Shown: positions 35,648-42,834 of the stretch, in pieces
Position numbering within the stretch: the first letter of the stretch is position 1
Layout of the letters: each line of letters begins with the position of its first letter
Source of the DNA: JAFAXD01 sp051985675
Lineage (GTDB): Bacteria; Pseudomonadota; Alphaproteobacteria; Rhizobiales; Xanthobacteraceae
Length of the DNA stretch: 64,000 bases
Assembly: GCA_051985675.1 (NCBI GenBank)
Contig: JBPYFJ010000135.1
Location: 1-64,000, forward strand
Direction of reading: 5' to 3'
Made by a program: the position numbers and the translations under genes
Notes under the pieces: model-generated
The model's database searches: none
What the model saw: only the letters and a program-made list of their open reading frames with translations
What the model was told of the DNA's origin: nothing

Positions 35648-36658
35648 CTAGTGAGTCCGCGAGATGCAGAACTCCACCGCCCCTTCCAGCGCTCGTTTCA
35701 TGGTGGACGCCGGGAACAGCGCGAGCGCATCGGTGGCGATGGCGCCATAATGGCGGGCCCGCGATACGGTATCCTCCAGCGCGCGGTGCTTGATCATCAG
35801 CCCGATCGCATGATCGAGGTCGGCGTCGGTCGCCTCGCTCGCCTCCAGCGTGCGGCGCCAGAACCTACGCTCCTCATCGGACCCGCGGCGAAACGCCAGC
35901 ACCACCGGAAGCGTGATCTTGCCCTCGCGGAAATCATCGCCGACGTTCTTGCCGAGCTTCTGCGCCTTGCCGCCATAGTCGAGTGCGTCATCGACAAGCT
36001 GGAATGCGATGCCGAGGTTCATTCCGAATGAGCGGCAGGCCGCCTGCTCGGCCCTCGGGCGGTTACCGACCACTGGGCCGACCTCGCAGGCGGCCGCAAA
36101 CAGCTCCGCGGTCTTGGAACGGATAACGGTGAGATACTCGTCCTCGGTCGTAGCGGTGTTCTTGGCCGCCGCGAGCTGCATCACCTCGCCTTCGGCAATG
36201 ACCGCCGCGGCGGCCGACATGATTTCGAGCGCGCGCAGCGAACCGACCTCCACCATCATCTTGAACGCCTGGCCGAGCAGAAAGTCGCCCACGAGCACGC
36301 TCGCCTCGTTGCCCCACAGCATGCGGGCGGCGAGCTTGCCGCGCCGCATGTCGCTCTCGTCGACCACGTCGTCGTGCAGGAGCGTCGCCGTGTGCATGAA
36401 CTCGACCGCGGCGGCGAGTTTGATATGGCCGTCACCGCTGTAGCCGGCGAGTTCAGCCATTGCGACCGTGAGCATGGGCCGTAACCGCTTGCCGCCCGAT
36501 GCGATGAGGTGGTTGGCTACCTCCGGGATCATGGCCACTTCGGAACCTGTTCGGGACAGGATGCAAGCGTTGACCCGCTCCATGTCGGGGGTCACCAGCC
36601 GCCCCAGCTGGTCGATGGATTGGTGATCATGCGGCTCGAACGGGACGACAACGGCCAA
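35648..36658 (-). CDS. Trans-polyprenyl (likely decaprenyl) diphosphate synthase
   Basis: Makes the long isoprenoid side chain of ubiquinone from IPP and an allylic primer. In 336 residues there are both Asp-rich motifs: the first, DDVVD in LLHDDVVDESDMRRG, and the second, DDALD in FQLVDDALDYGGKAQ, plus the GGKRLRPML block. TTG at 36658 was chosen because homologues begin with MAVIVPFE-like sequence and GGGAG lies nine bases before it; no ATG fits. Alphaproteobacteria usually make Q10, so decaprenyl is likely, but chain length cannot be read with certainty. Confidence 0.93.
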   Translation of the reverse strand: MAVVVPFEPHDHQSIDQLGRLVTPDMERVNACILSRTGSEVAMIPEVANHLIASGGKRLRPMLTVAMAELAGYSGDGHIKLAAAVEFMHTATLLHDDVVDESDMRRGKLAARMLWGNEASVLVGDFLLGQAFKMMVEVGSLRALEIMSAAAAVIAEGEVMQLAAAKNTATTEDEYLTVIRSKTAELFAAACEVGPVVGNRPRAEQAACRSFGMNLGIAFQLVDDALDYGGKAQKLGKNVGDDFREGKITLPVVLAFRRGSDEERRFWRRTLEASEATDADLDHAIGLMIKHRALEDTVSRARHYGAIATDALALFPASTMKRALEGAVEFCISRTH

Positions 36659-36778
36659 AACACATCTCCCAGCTAAAGGGACGAGCGAGCATAGAAACGC
36701 TATGCTGACCGGGCAAGAGTACCAGCAATTCGGCCCCGTGACCGGTTTGGCCGGCGGCCGAACGTCGGAGCCTTCGCG

Positions 36779-37108
36779 ATGACTTCCATGCACCTCGGGA
36801 CCGCCGTGCTGGGTCTCGCAATCGTGCTGGTGCTGTGGGTCATGATGCGGCCGCGCGCGAGCAAAGGGCAGGCGCGCATGTGCGAGATCGTGCGGACCAA
36901 TAACACGGTGCTAATCTCGGCGATCGAAACCATGCTCGCGCAGGCCGATATTCCGCACGTCGTCCTCGACCAGAACATGAGCGTGCTCGAAGGCTCGCTC
37001 GGCGTGCTGCCCCGGCGGGTGCTGGTTCATCAAAATTGCGTTGCGGCCGCCCGCGGGCTGCTCGCAGATGCGGGCCTTGGCCACGAGCTCAATCCGGATG
37101 CGGGCTGA
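36779..37108 (+). CDS. DUF2007 protein with membrane-anchor extension
   Basis: The DUF2007 domain (CEIVRTNNTVLISAIETML, then VVLDQNMSVLEGSLGVLPRRVLV) occupies residues 34-105. Most homologues start right at this domain, corresponding to the internal ATG at 36878. The longer form begins at 36779 with a good GGAG eight bases before, and adds one membrane helix (7-24), so I give 36779 and note the alternative. DUF2007 resembles P-II-like signal proteins but has no defined function. The stop overlaps the start of the next methyltransferase gene by 11 bases, so the two are coupled. Confidence 0.75.
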   Translation: MTSMHLGTAVLGLAIVLVLWVMMRPRASKGQARMCEIVRTNNTVLISAIETMLAQADIPHVVLDQNMSVLEGSLGVLPRRVLVHQNCVAAARGLLADAGLGHELNPDAG

Positions 37109-37862
37109 GGCGGATCTCAGTGATGACGCGGCCCTCGGCGGCCGGCTGCGGCTCCTGCAGCCGCGGCGCGGCCACCGATTCGGGCACGACGCCATCCTGC
37201 TCGCGGCGGCAGTCGCGGCCAAGGCAGGTGATCGGGGCGTCGAACTCGGCGCCGGCGTCGGAGCGGCGGGGTTGGCGCTGGCGGCGCGGGTTCCTGGCCT
37301 GTCGCTGACCTTGGTCGAGATCGATCCCGCATTGACCGCACTCGCACGCGAAAACGCCAAGCGCAACGGCCTTGGCGAGCGGGTGACGGCCTGTTGCCTC
37401 GACATCGCGGCCCCGGCGGAGGCGTTTGCCGCCGCTGGCCTGATGCCGGCCTCAGTCGACGTCGTGCTGACCAATCCGCCGTTCAACGACCCGGCCCGCC
37501 ACATCACGTCACCGGATCGCGAACGGCGCGTTGCCCACGTCGGAGGTTCGCTTGCACCCTGGCTTCAGGTCGCCGTTCGTTTGCTCCGTCGGCAAGGGTC
37601 GCTGGCGCTGATTTTTCGCGCTGACGGTTTGGCAGATGTATTGAGGCTGCTGTCGGCCGACTTCGGATCGCTCGCAGTCGTTCCGGTCTATCCGCGGCCC
37701 GCCAGCCCGGCCATCCGCGTCATCGTGAGTGCCGTCAAGGGAGGACGCGGGCCGCTCACCCTGCGCCCTGCGCTTGTGCTCAATGATGATAAGGGCCCAA
37801 CCGCTGACGCCGAGGCCGTTCTGCGCGATGGCGTCCCACTCCCCACAGCGACCCCTGAATGA
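37098..37862 (+). CDS. TrmN6/YfiC-like adenine-N6 methyltransferase
   Basis: A 254-residue class I SAM methyltransferase with the catalytic NPPF motif (VVLTNPPFND) of base N6-methylases, and a SAM loop GVELGAGVGAAGLALAARV. The closest known role is tRNA1(Val) A37-N6 methylation (TrmN6). The preceding QPRRGHRFGHDAILLAA matches the family N-terminus. Its start overlaps the DUF2007 stop, an arrangement seen in related genomes. Assignment to tRNA rather than rRNA or protein substrate is by family only. Confidence 0.83.
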   Translation: MRAEADLSDDAALGGRLRLLQPRRGHRFGHDAILLAAAVAAKAGDRGVELGAGVGAAGLALAARVPGLSLTLVEIDPALTALARENAKRNGLGERVTACCLDIAAPAEAFAAAGLMPASVDVVLTNPPFNDPARHITSPDRERRVAHVGGSLAPWLQVAVRLLRRQGSLALIFRADGLADVLRLLSADFGSLAVVPVYPRPASPAIRVIVSAVKGGRGPLTLRPALVLNDDKGPTADAEAVLRDGVPLPTATPE

Positions 37863-38166
37863 ATGAAGTTGAAAAGTTTGCCTCTTCAAACAGCCAGCCG
37901 CCTAAAGCTTGCGCAACACCCGCCGCGGCTCTTGCGCCTCAGGAGTTGCTTGCCTCGGTCGTCGGCGCTCGCCGGCCGCGCGCAAATGCCGCAATAACAC
38001 TCAATAGTGCGGTCAAGATAAAAAGCTTCATTTCCATGTGATCTCGGGTCCTTCCTGGTGCCTGCTACGCTCACTAGGCAAAATGCGTTCCAACGCCAGC
38101 AGAACACCAACGTGGTAAAACAACTGGTACCTTGAGGTGCTCCGGGGCGAGCCTATAAACCGACCC
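37863..38166. other. Intergenic region before the S49 peptidase
   Basis: These 304 bases lie between the convergently oriented end of the methyltransferase and the start of the S49 gene. The left half contains a candidate 32-residue micropeptide on the minus strand (37939-38037); the right half should hold the S49 promoter. No recognised binding site or terminator is visible. Confidence 0.35.
37939..38037 (-). CDS. Candidate 32-residue membrane micropeptide
   Basis: A short frame encoding one hydrophobic helix (residues 3-18, KLFILTALLSVIAAFA) followed by a basic RGRR and a polar tail ending ASNS. This hydrophobic-then-positive layout is typical of small single-helix membrane peptides. An AGGAAGGA stretch lies 11 bases before the first ATG. 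A second ATG two codons in is an alternative. It is too short for statistics and no homologue is recalled, so it is a hypothesis. Confidence 0.35.
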   Translation of the reverse strand: MEMKLFILTALLSVIAAFARGRRAPTTEASNS

Positions 38167-39090
38167 ATGACACTGAACGATACGCCCAACAGCGCAGGGC
38201 CCCTGCAACAACTCTTCTCACGTTCGCGGCATTGGCTGCGCGCCGTCACCCCGCGCCGCTGGCGGCGCGGGGTCGCGGTCGTGCCGGTGGTGCGGCTCGC
38301 GGGCGTCATCGGGTTTTCCACCCCGCTGCGCCCGGGCCTGACGCTGTCGGGCTTGGCGCGTACCCTCGACAAGGCGTTTCAGCAAAGGGGGGCGAAGGCG
38401 GTCGCGCTGGTCATCAATTCTCCGGGGGGCTCCGCGGTCCAATCGCATCTGATCTTCCAGCGCATTCGACAGATGGCGGCCGAGAAGCACCTGCCGGTGA
38501 TCGCCTTTGTCGAGGACGTCGCGGCGTCGGGCGGCTACATGATCGCGTGCGCGGCGGAAGAGATCATCGCCGATCCGTCCTCGATCGTTGGATCCATCGG
38601 TGTCGTGGGAGCCTCGTTCGGCTTTGACGAGGCGATCAAGCGGCTTGGGATCGAACGCCGGGTCTATACTGCGGGCGAGCACAAGGTCATGCTCGACCCG
38701 TTCCAGCCGGAGAAAGCAGAGGACGTAGCGCGGCTGCGCGCGATCCAGCAGCAAATTCACGATAACTTCATTGACCTGGTGAAGGCGAGCCGCGGCAGCC
38801 GGCTGTCGGCCCAAGAAAAAACCCTGTTCTCTGGCGAGTATTGGGCGGGTCAGAAGGCGCTCGAACTCGGGCTTGTTGACCGCATTGGCGAGTTGCGTGC
38901 GGCGTTGCGCGAGCGCTACGGTGAAGACGTGTTGATGCCGGTGATTGCCGCAGGCCGCGGCTGGTTGGGCCGCGTCATACCGGCGTCGGGACTTGCAGCT
39001 GAAGGGGGCGATCAGGTTCGCGCGGGACTGGCCGACGAGGTCGTCTCCGCCATCGAGGCACGCGCGCTATGGGCGCGGTTCGGCCTCTGA
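38167..39090 (+). CDS. S49-family serine peptidase (SppA-like)
   Basis: A 307-residue SppA/SohB-like peptidase. The nucleophile region is FVEDVAASGGYMIACAA (Ser in AASGG) and the catalytic-Lys region is inside SSIVGSIGVVG or the following strand. Family members cut signal peptides or membrane protein remnants. No clear N-terminal membrane helix or signal peptide is seen, unlike E. coli SppA, so it may be cytoplasmic or membrane-associated. The ATG at 38167 was preferred over a GTG ten codons upstream. It is followed 14 bases later by a 66-residue protein gene, probably in the same operon. Confidence 0.88.
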   Translation: MTLNDTPNSAGPLQQLFSRSRHWLRAVTPRRWRRGVAVVPVVRLAGVIGFSTPLRPGLTLSGLARTLDKAFQQRGAKAVALVINSPGGSAVQSHLIFQRIRQMAAEKHLPVIAFVEDVAASGGYMIACAAEEIIADPSSIVGSIGVVGASFGFDEAIKRLGIERRVYTAGEHKVMLDPFQPEKAEDVARLRAIQQQIHDNFIDLVKASRGSRLSAQEKTLFSGEYWAGQKALELGLVDRIGELRAALRERYGEDVLMPVIAAGRGWLGRVIPASGLAAEGGDQVRAGLADEVVSAIEARALWARFGL

Positions 39091-39104
39091 AATGGAGGTA
39101 CGTC

Positions 39105-39305
39105 ATGCCCCCAATTCCCCCGGTACTGGGATGGACTGCTGGAATCGTGGCGGCGGTCGCGCTAACCCGCGTGTTGGTCAGGGAGTGGCGGCGCGTTAAC
39201 GCGATGCTCCATCCTCGCAAGGTCGCGACGAATGATCAGCCTCGGCGCGAGGCTTTTCCAACCCTGCGGCGCGACCCGCGCACCGGCATCTACCGCCCCG
39301 ACTAG
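39105..39305 (+). CDS. Small membrane protein downstream of S49 peptidase
   Basis: A 66-residue protein with one helix (about 7-22, GWTAGIVAAVALTRVLV) followed by a basic cytoplasmic tail ending TLRRDPRTGIYRPD. GGAGG seven bases before the ATG supports translation. It sits 14 bases after the S49 gene and is likely co-transcribed, which suggests a partner or regulator of the peptidase. I do not recognise a named family. Confidence 0.72.
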   Translation: MPPIPPVLGWTAGIVAAVALTRVLVREWRRVNAMLHPRKVATNDQPRREAFPTLRRDPRTGIYRPD

Positions 39306-39308
39306 CGA

Positions 39309-39401
39309 TTAATACGGCGCTACCGGCCGTTCGCGCGCTGCCAGCGGCGCGATAATCAAGGCGACGAGCGCTGCCCCCATGACGCAGATGAACAACAACA
39401 T
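39309..39401 (-). CDS. Candidate 30-residue membrane micropeptide
   Basis: A minus-strand frame of 30 residues, one hydrophobic helix (LLFICVMGAALVALIIAPLA) and a polar end AARERPVAPY. The stretch TGGGGG lies about eight bases before the ATG. It ends four bases from the convergent small membrane protein gene. No homologue is recalled; the evidence is composition and placement alone. Confidence 0.4.
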   Translation of the reverse strand: MLLFICVMGAALVALIIAPLAARERPVAPY

Positions 39402-39467
39402 CGACGTGCCCCCACTTCACGATTGCACGGTGATGTTGGCGGCTTTGCCTCAACGACATGTAAATGC

Positions 39468-39485
39468 CCGCCCTCGCGAGGGCGG
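39468..39485. repeat. GC-rich 18-base perfect palindrome
   Basis: The sequence CCGCCCTCGCGAGGGCGG reads the same on both strands and would fold into a strong hairpin. It stands between the candidate micropeptide and the Bug-protein gene that ends at 39568. Neither side has a T-run, so it is not a standard intrinsic terminator; a Rho-assisted stop or binding site is possible. Confidence 0.5.
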
Positions 39486-39567
39486 CGTCCGGCCAGCTGA
39501 TTTGCCGAACGCTTACCGGGCCGTTAATTCGTAAATGTTTGGTGTCCGGCTGCGCACTCCGCGGAAG

Positions 39568-40536
39568 TCATGAATCCTTAATCCCCTTTTCGCGCACGAC
39601 CCGGCCCCAGCGCGCGAGGTCCTCTTTGAGCAGAACACCGAACTGCTCAGGCGATGTCGGCGTCGGGATGGCTCCCGACGCCAGCAGCTTTCTGCTGACA
39701 TCCGGGTCAGCGAGGGCGCGCGTCACGGCCTGATTGAGCTTGGCGACGATCGGAGCCGGTGTGCGCGCGGGGGCCAGCAGCCCGTACCAATTGTCGGACT
39801 GGGTATCCGGGTAGCCGAGTTCGGCAAGGGTCGCAATCTGCGGCAGCATCGGGTTGCGCCGATCCGAGGCCGCGGCGAGCGGCTTGAGCTTGCCGGCCTC
39901 GATCTGCGACAGCAGCACCGGCACATCGGCGAACAAGGCTTGCACCTGGCCCCCCAGAAGATCCGTAAGGGCGGGCGCCGCGCCGCGATAGGGGACGTGC
40001 AGGAATTTCACGCCGGCCGCCGACTGGAACAGCTCCAGCGCAAGGTGCGGCGTGGTTCCGATACCGGTCGAACCAAACGGGATCGTGTTCGGCTTCTCCT
40101 TGGCGAGCGCGGCGAGATCCTTGGCCGATCCGATGGGACTCTCCGAGCGCACCACCAGGACTGTCGTGTTGCGGACCACCTCAGTGATCGGTGCAAAGTC
40201 AGTGATCGGGTTGTAGGGCATGTCGGTTCGCATGTTGGGCGTAATAGCCACCGCGCCGACCGTCGTGAGAAACAGCGTGTAACCGTCCGGATCAGACTTC
40301 GCCACATAGTCGGCGCCGAGCGTGCCGGATGCGCCCGCTTTGTTCTCGATGATCACGGTCTGGCCCAGGTCATTCTTGAGCTTGTCGGCGAGCAGCCGCC
40401 CGACGAAATCGGTCGGCCCACCAGCAGGAAAAGCGATCACGACTTTGATCGGGCGCGTTGGAAAGTCCTGCGCGCCGGCCGGGTTCAGCATCAGCGTGCC
40501 GACGAGCGCGGCGCCGCAATATGTGAGAAAATTCAA
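39568..40536 (-). CDS. Bug-family periplasmic substrate-binding protein (first copy)
   Basis: A 322-residue solute receptor of the Bug/TctC family, with a signal peptide (1-22, ending NPAGAQDFP) and the family blocks PTRPIKVVIAFPAGGPTDFVGR, ENKAGASGTLGADYVAKSDPDGYTL (in part) and LFADVPVLL. These proteins feed tripartite tricarboxylate transporters or act as sensors. TTG at 40536 is the start: AGGGAGGA lies just upstream and the signal peptide begins there. No TctA/TctB membrane gene is nearby. It closely resembles the neighbouring copy. Confidence 0.92.
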   Translation of the reverse strand: MNFLTYCGAALVGTLMLNPAGAQDFPTRPIKVVIAFPAGGPTDFVGRLLADKLKNDLGQTVIIENKAGASGTLGADYVAKSDPDGYTLFLTTVGAVAITPNMRTDMPYNPITDFAPITEVVRNTTVLVVRSESPIGSAKDLAALAKEKPNTIPFGSTGIGTTPHLALELFQSAAGVKFLHVPYRGAAPALTDLLGGQVQALFADVPVLLSQIEAGKLKPLAAASDRRNPMLPQIATLAELGYPDTQSDNWYGLLAPARTPAPIVAKLNQAVTRALADPDVSRKLLASGAIPTPTSPEQFGVLLKEDLARWGRVVREKGIKDS

Positions 40537-40565
40537 GTCGTCCTCCCTGACAGATTCCCGCGGCC

Positions 40566-41540
40566 TTACGACTCGGGCTTTATTCCCTTGTCGCGGATAA
40601 TCTTGCCCCAGCGCGTCGTCTCGCTCGTAATCAGATTCGCGAACGCCTCTGGCGAACTCGGTGACACCGTGACGCCGTTCTCGACCAGCCGGCGTCGGAT
40701 GTCGGGATCGCTGACCGCATCGACGAACGCACGATTGAGACGAGCGATGATCGCACGCGGCGTACCTGCCGGAGCGAGCACGCCTTGCCAGTTTTCTGCA
40801 ATCGTATCCGGCAGACCGAGCTCGACCAAAGTCGGCACGCTCGGGAGCACGTCGGAGCGCGCAGCCGACATGACTGCTAGCGCGACCAGTTTATCAGCGC
40901 TGAGCTGTCCGAGCAGAACCGGCGCGTCGGCGAAAATCCCGTCAACCTGATTGCCGAGAATATCAGTCATGGCTTGAGCGGCCCCGCGATAGGGAACCAC
41001 CTGAAACTTCACGCCTGCCGCCGATTGAAAGAGTTCGAGCGCGAGATGGGAGTTGGCGCCGATTCCGGTGACCGCCATGCTGATCGCGCCAGGTTTCTCT
41101 TTCGCGCGTGCAATCAATTCGGCAACCGTTCGGACCCCGAGCGCAGGACGCACGGCCAGCACGGTTGTGTTGCGCGCCAGCATCGCGATCGGGGCGAACG
41201 CGCGCGCCGGATCGTAGGGCAGGTCGTTGCGCAGGCTAGGATTGATCGCGAGGGCACCGAGCGTGCTGAAAAACAGGGTCGATCCGTCGGGCTGCGATTT
41301 GGCGACATACTCGGCCGCAATCGCGCCGTTGGCGCCCGGCTTGTTCTCGACGACGATGCTCTGACCGATGGCTGCGCCTGCGCGTTCGGCCAGCAGCCGG
41401 GCCACAAAATCGGTGGTGCCGCCCGGCGCAAAGGCGACGATCATGCGAATCGGCCGGGATGCGAGATCGTGGGCGTGCGAGCCCAAGGGCACCAACGCAA
41501 TCAGCGTGGCGGCGAGGAGTGGGCGCACGGTCGGGAGCAT
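40566..41540 (-). CDS. Bug-family periplasmic substrate-binding protein (second copy)
   Basis: A 324-residue Bug protein with a signal peptide (about 1-24, ending LGSHAHDLA). It shares long matching stretches with the first copy 29 bases downstream, such as HLALELFQSAAGVKF and VPYRGAA, so the pair arose by tandem duplication. The ATG at 41540 was chosen because the signal peptide begins there, though a longer frame exists. Ligand unknown; typical ligands are carboxylates, and the two copies may bind related acids. Confidence 0.92.
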   Translation of the reverse strand: MLPTVRPLLAATLIALVPLGSHAHDLASRPIRMIVAFAPGGTTDFVARLLAERAGAAIGQSIVVENKPGANGAIAAEYVAKSQPDGSTLFFSTLGALAINPSLRNDLPYDPARAFAPIAMLARNTTVLAVRPALGVRTVAELIARAKEKPGAISMAVTGIGANSHLALELFQSAAGVKFQVVPYRGAAQAMTDILGNQVDGIFADAPVLLGQLSADKLVALAVMSAARSDVLPSVPTLVELGLPDTIAENWQGVLAPAGTPRAIIARLNRAFVDAVSDPDIRRRLVENGVTVSPSSPEAFANLITSETTRWGKIIRDKGIKPES

Positions 41541-41625
41541 CGGGACCACGTTCGCGCGTCTGCTTGACCCCCGCAAGAGCCGCCGATAAGCGTTTTGCGG
41601 CAAATCCCGAGCAACCGGTTGTTAA

Positions 41626-42570
41626 ATGTCCGAAATTCCAGTGCGCGACGACAATTTAGACCCCCGGCGCTCGTTCCAGGGCCTGATTCTCACGCTGCAG
41701 CGCTACTGGGCGGACTACGGCTGCGTCATTCTGCAGCCCTACGACATGGAGGTCGGCGCCGGTACGTTCCATCCGGCTACCACGCTGCGCGCGCTCGGTC
41801 CCGGCACGTGGAACGCGGCCTATGTGCAGCCGTCGCGCCGGCCGAAGGACGGCCGCTACGGCGAGAATCCCAACCGGCTGCAGCACTACTATCAGTTTCA
41901 GGTGATCCTGAAGCCTTCGCCGCCAGATCTGCAGGATCTCTACCTGAAGTCGCTTCAGGCGATCGGCGTCGACCCTCACCTGCACGATATCCGCTTTGTG
42001 GAGGACGATTGGGAAAGTCCGACCCTGGGTGCTTGGGGTTTGGGCTGGGAGTGCTGGTGCGACGGCATGGAGGTCTCGCAGTTCACCTATTTCCAACAGG
42101 TCGCGGGTTTTGAATGTGCGCCGGTCTCGGGCGAGCTCACCTATGGGCTGGAACGTCTCGCCATGTACGTGCAGGGCGTCGACCGGGTGTACGACCTCAA
42201 CTTCAACGGCCGCGATGATGACCGCAAGGTCACCTATGGCGACGTCTTCCTGCAGGCCGAGCAGGAATATTCACGCCACAACTTCGAATTTTCCGACACC
42301 GGGATGTTGTTTGAACAGTTCCGCATGGCCGAGGAGGCGTGCCGGAAATATCTCGCAGCGGGATGGGGCGACGGCAACAAGGGTCGTCACCTGATGGCGC
42401 TGCCGGCTTACGATCAATGCATCAAGGCAAGCCACGTGTTCAATCTGCTCGACGCGCGCGGCGTAATCTCGGTGACCGAGCGCCAGAGTTACATTCTGCG
42501 CGTGCGCGAGCTCGCCAAGGCCTGTGGTGAAGCCTGGCTTCACACCCAAGGAGGAGGAGGAGCGCAATGA
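41626..42570 (+). CDS. glyQ: Glycyl-tRNA synthetase alpha subunit
   Basis: The catalytic subunit of the bacterial α2β2 glycyl-tRNA synthetase, 314 residues. Blocks such as SFQGLILTLQRYWADYGC, QPYDMEVGAGTFHPATTL and MEVSQFTYFQQVAG are diagnostic. The stop overlaps the ATG of the small CDGSH gene, which itself precedes glyS, so the order is glyQ-CDGSH-glyS in one operon. Confidence 0.97.
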   Translation: MSEIPVRDDNLDPRRSFQGLILTLQRYWADYGCVILQPYDMEVGAGTFHPATTLRALGPGTWNAAYVQPSRRPKDGRYGENPNRLQHYYQFQVILKPSPPDLQDLYLKSLQAIGVDPHLHDIRFVEDDWESPTLGAWGLGWECWCDGMEVSQFTYFQQVAGFECAPVSGELTYGLERLAMYVQGVDRVYDLNFNGRDDDRKVTYGDVFLQAEQEYSRHNFEFSDTGMLFEQFRMAEEACRKYLAAGWGDGNKGRHLMALPAYDQCIKASHVFNLLDARGVISVTERQSYILRVRELAKACGEAWLHTQGGGGAQ

Positions 42571-42824
42571 GCGAGATGATGCCCCAGATCGGCGGCCGCG
42601 CGCCGATACCGATCGAGGTCGAGCCGGGCAAATCCTATTGGTGGTGCGCGTGCGGACGCTCCCAATCGCAGCCGTTCTGCGACGGCTCCCATAAGGGTTC
42701 GGCCTTCACGCCGATCGAGTGGAAGGCGCAGGCGGCCGAGAAGGCGTTCTTCTGCACGTGCAAACGCTCGAGCCGCAAGCCGCTCTGCGACGGCAGCCAC
42801 AAGAGGCTTTCGCCTGAAACTTGA
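42567..42824 (+). CDS. CDGSH iron-sulfur domain protein
   Basis: An 85-residue protein with two copies of the CDGSH-type 2Fe-2S motif (C-x-C plus C-D-G-S-H): CACGRSQSQPFCDGSH near 27-42 and CTCKRSSRKPLCDGSH near 63-78. Each should bind a 2Fe-2S cluster with three Cys and one His. It overlaps glyQ by four bases (ATGA) and is followed 10 bases later by glyS. Physiological role is unknown; cluster transfer or redox sensing is proposed for the family. Confidence 0.93.
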   Translation: MSEMMPQIGGRAPIPIEVEPGKSYWWCACGRSQSQPFCDGSHKGSAFTPIEWKAQAAEKAFFCTCKRSSRKPLCDGSHKRLSPET

Positions 42825-42834
42825 AAGTTAGGTC

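Noticed and set aside
37859..38041. 60-codon plus-strand frame after the methyltransferase
   Set aside because: No ribosome site, no hydrophobic or domain pattern; the opposite-strand micropeptide is the better candidate.
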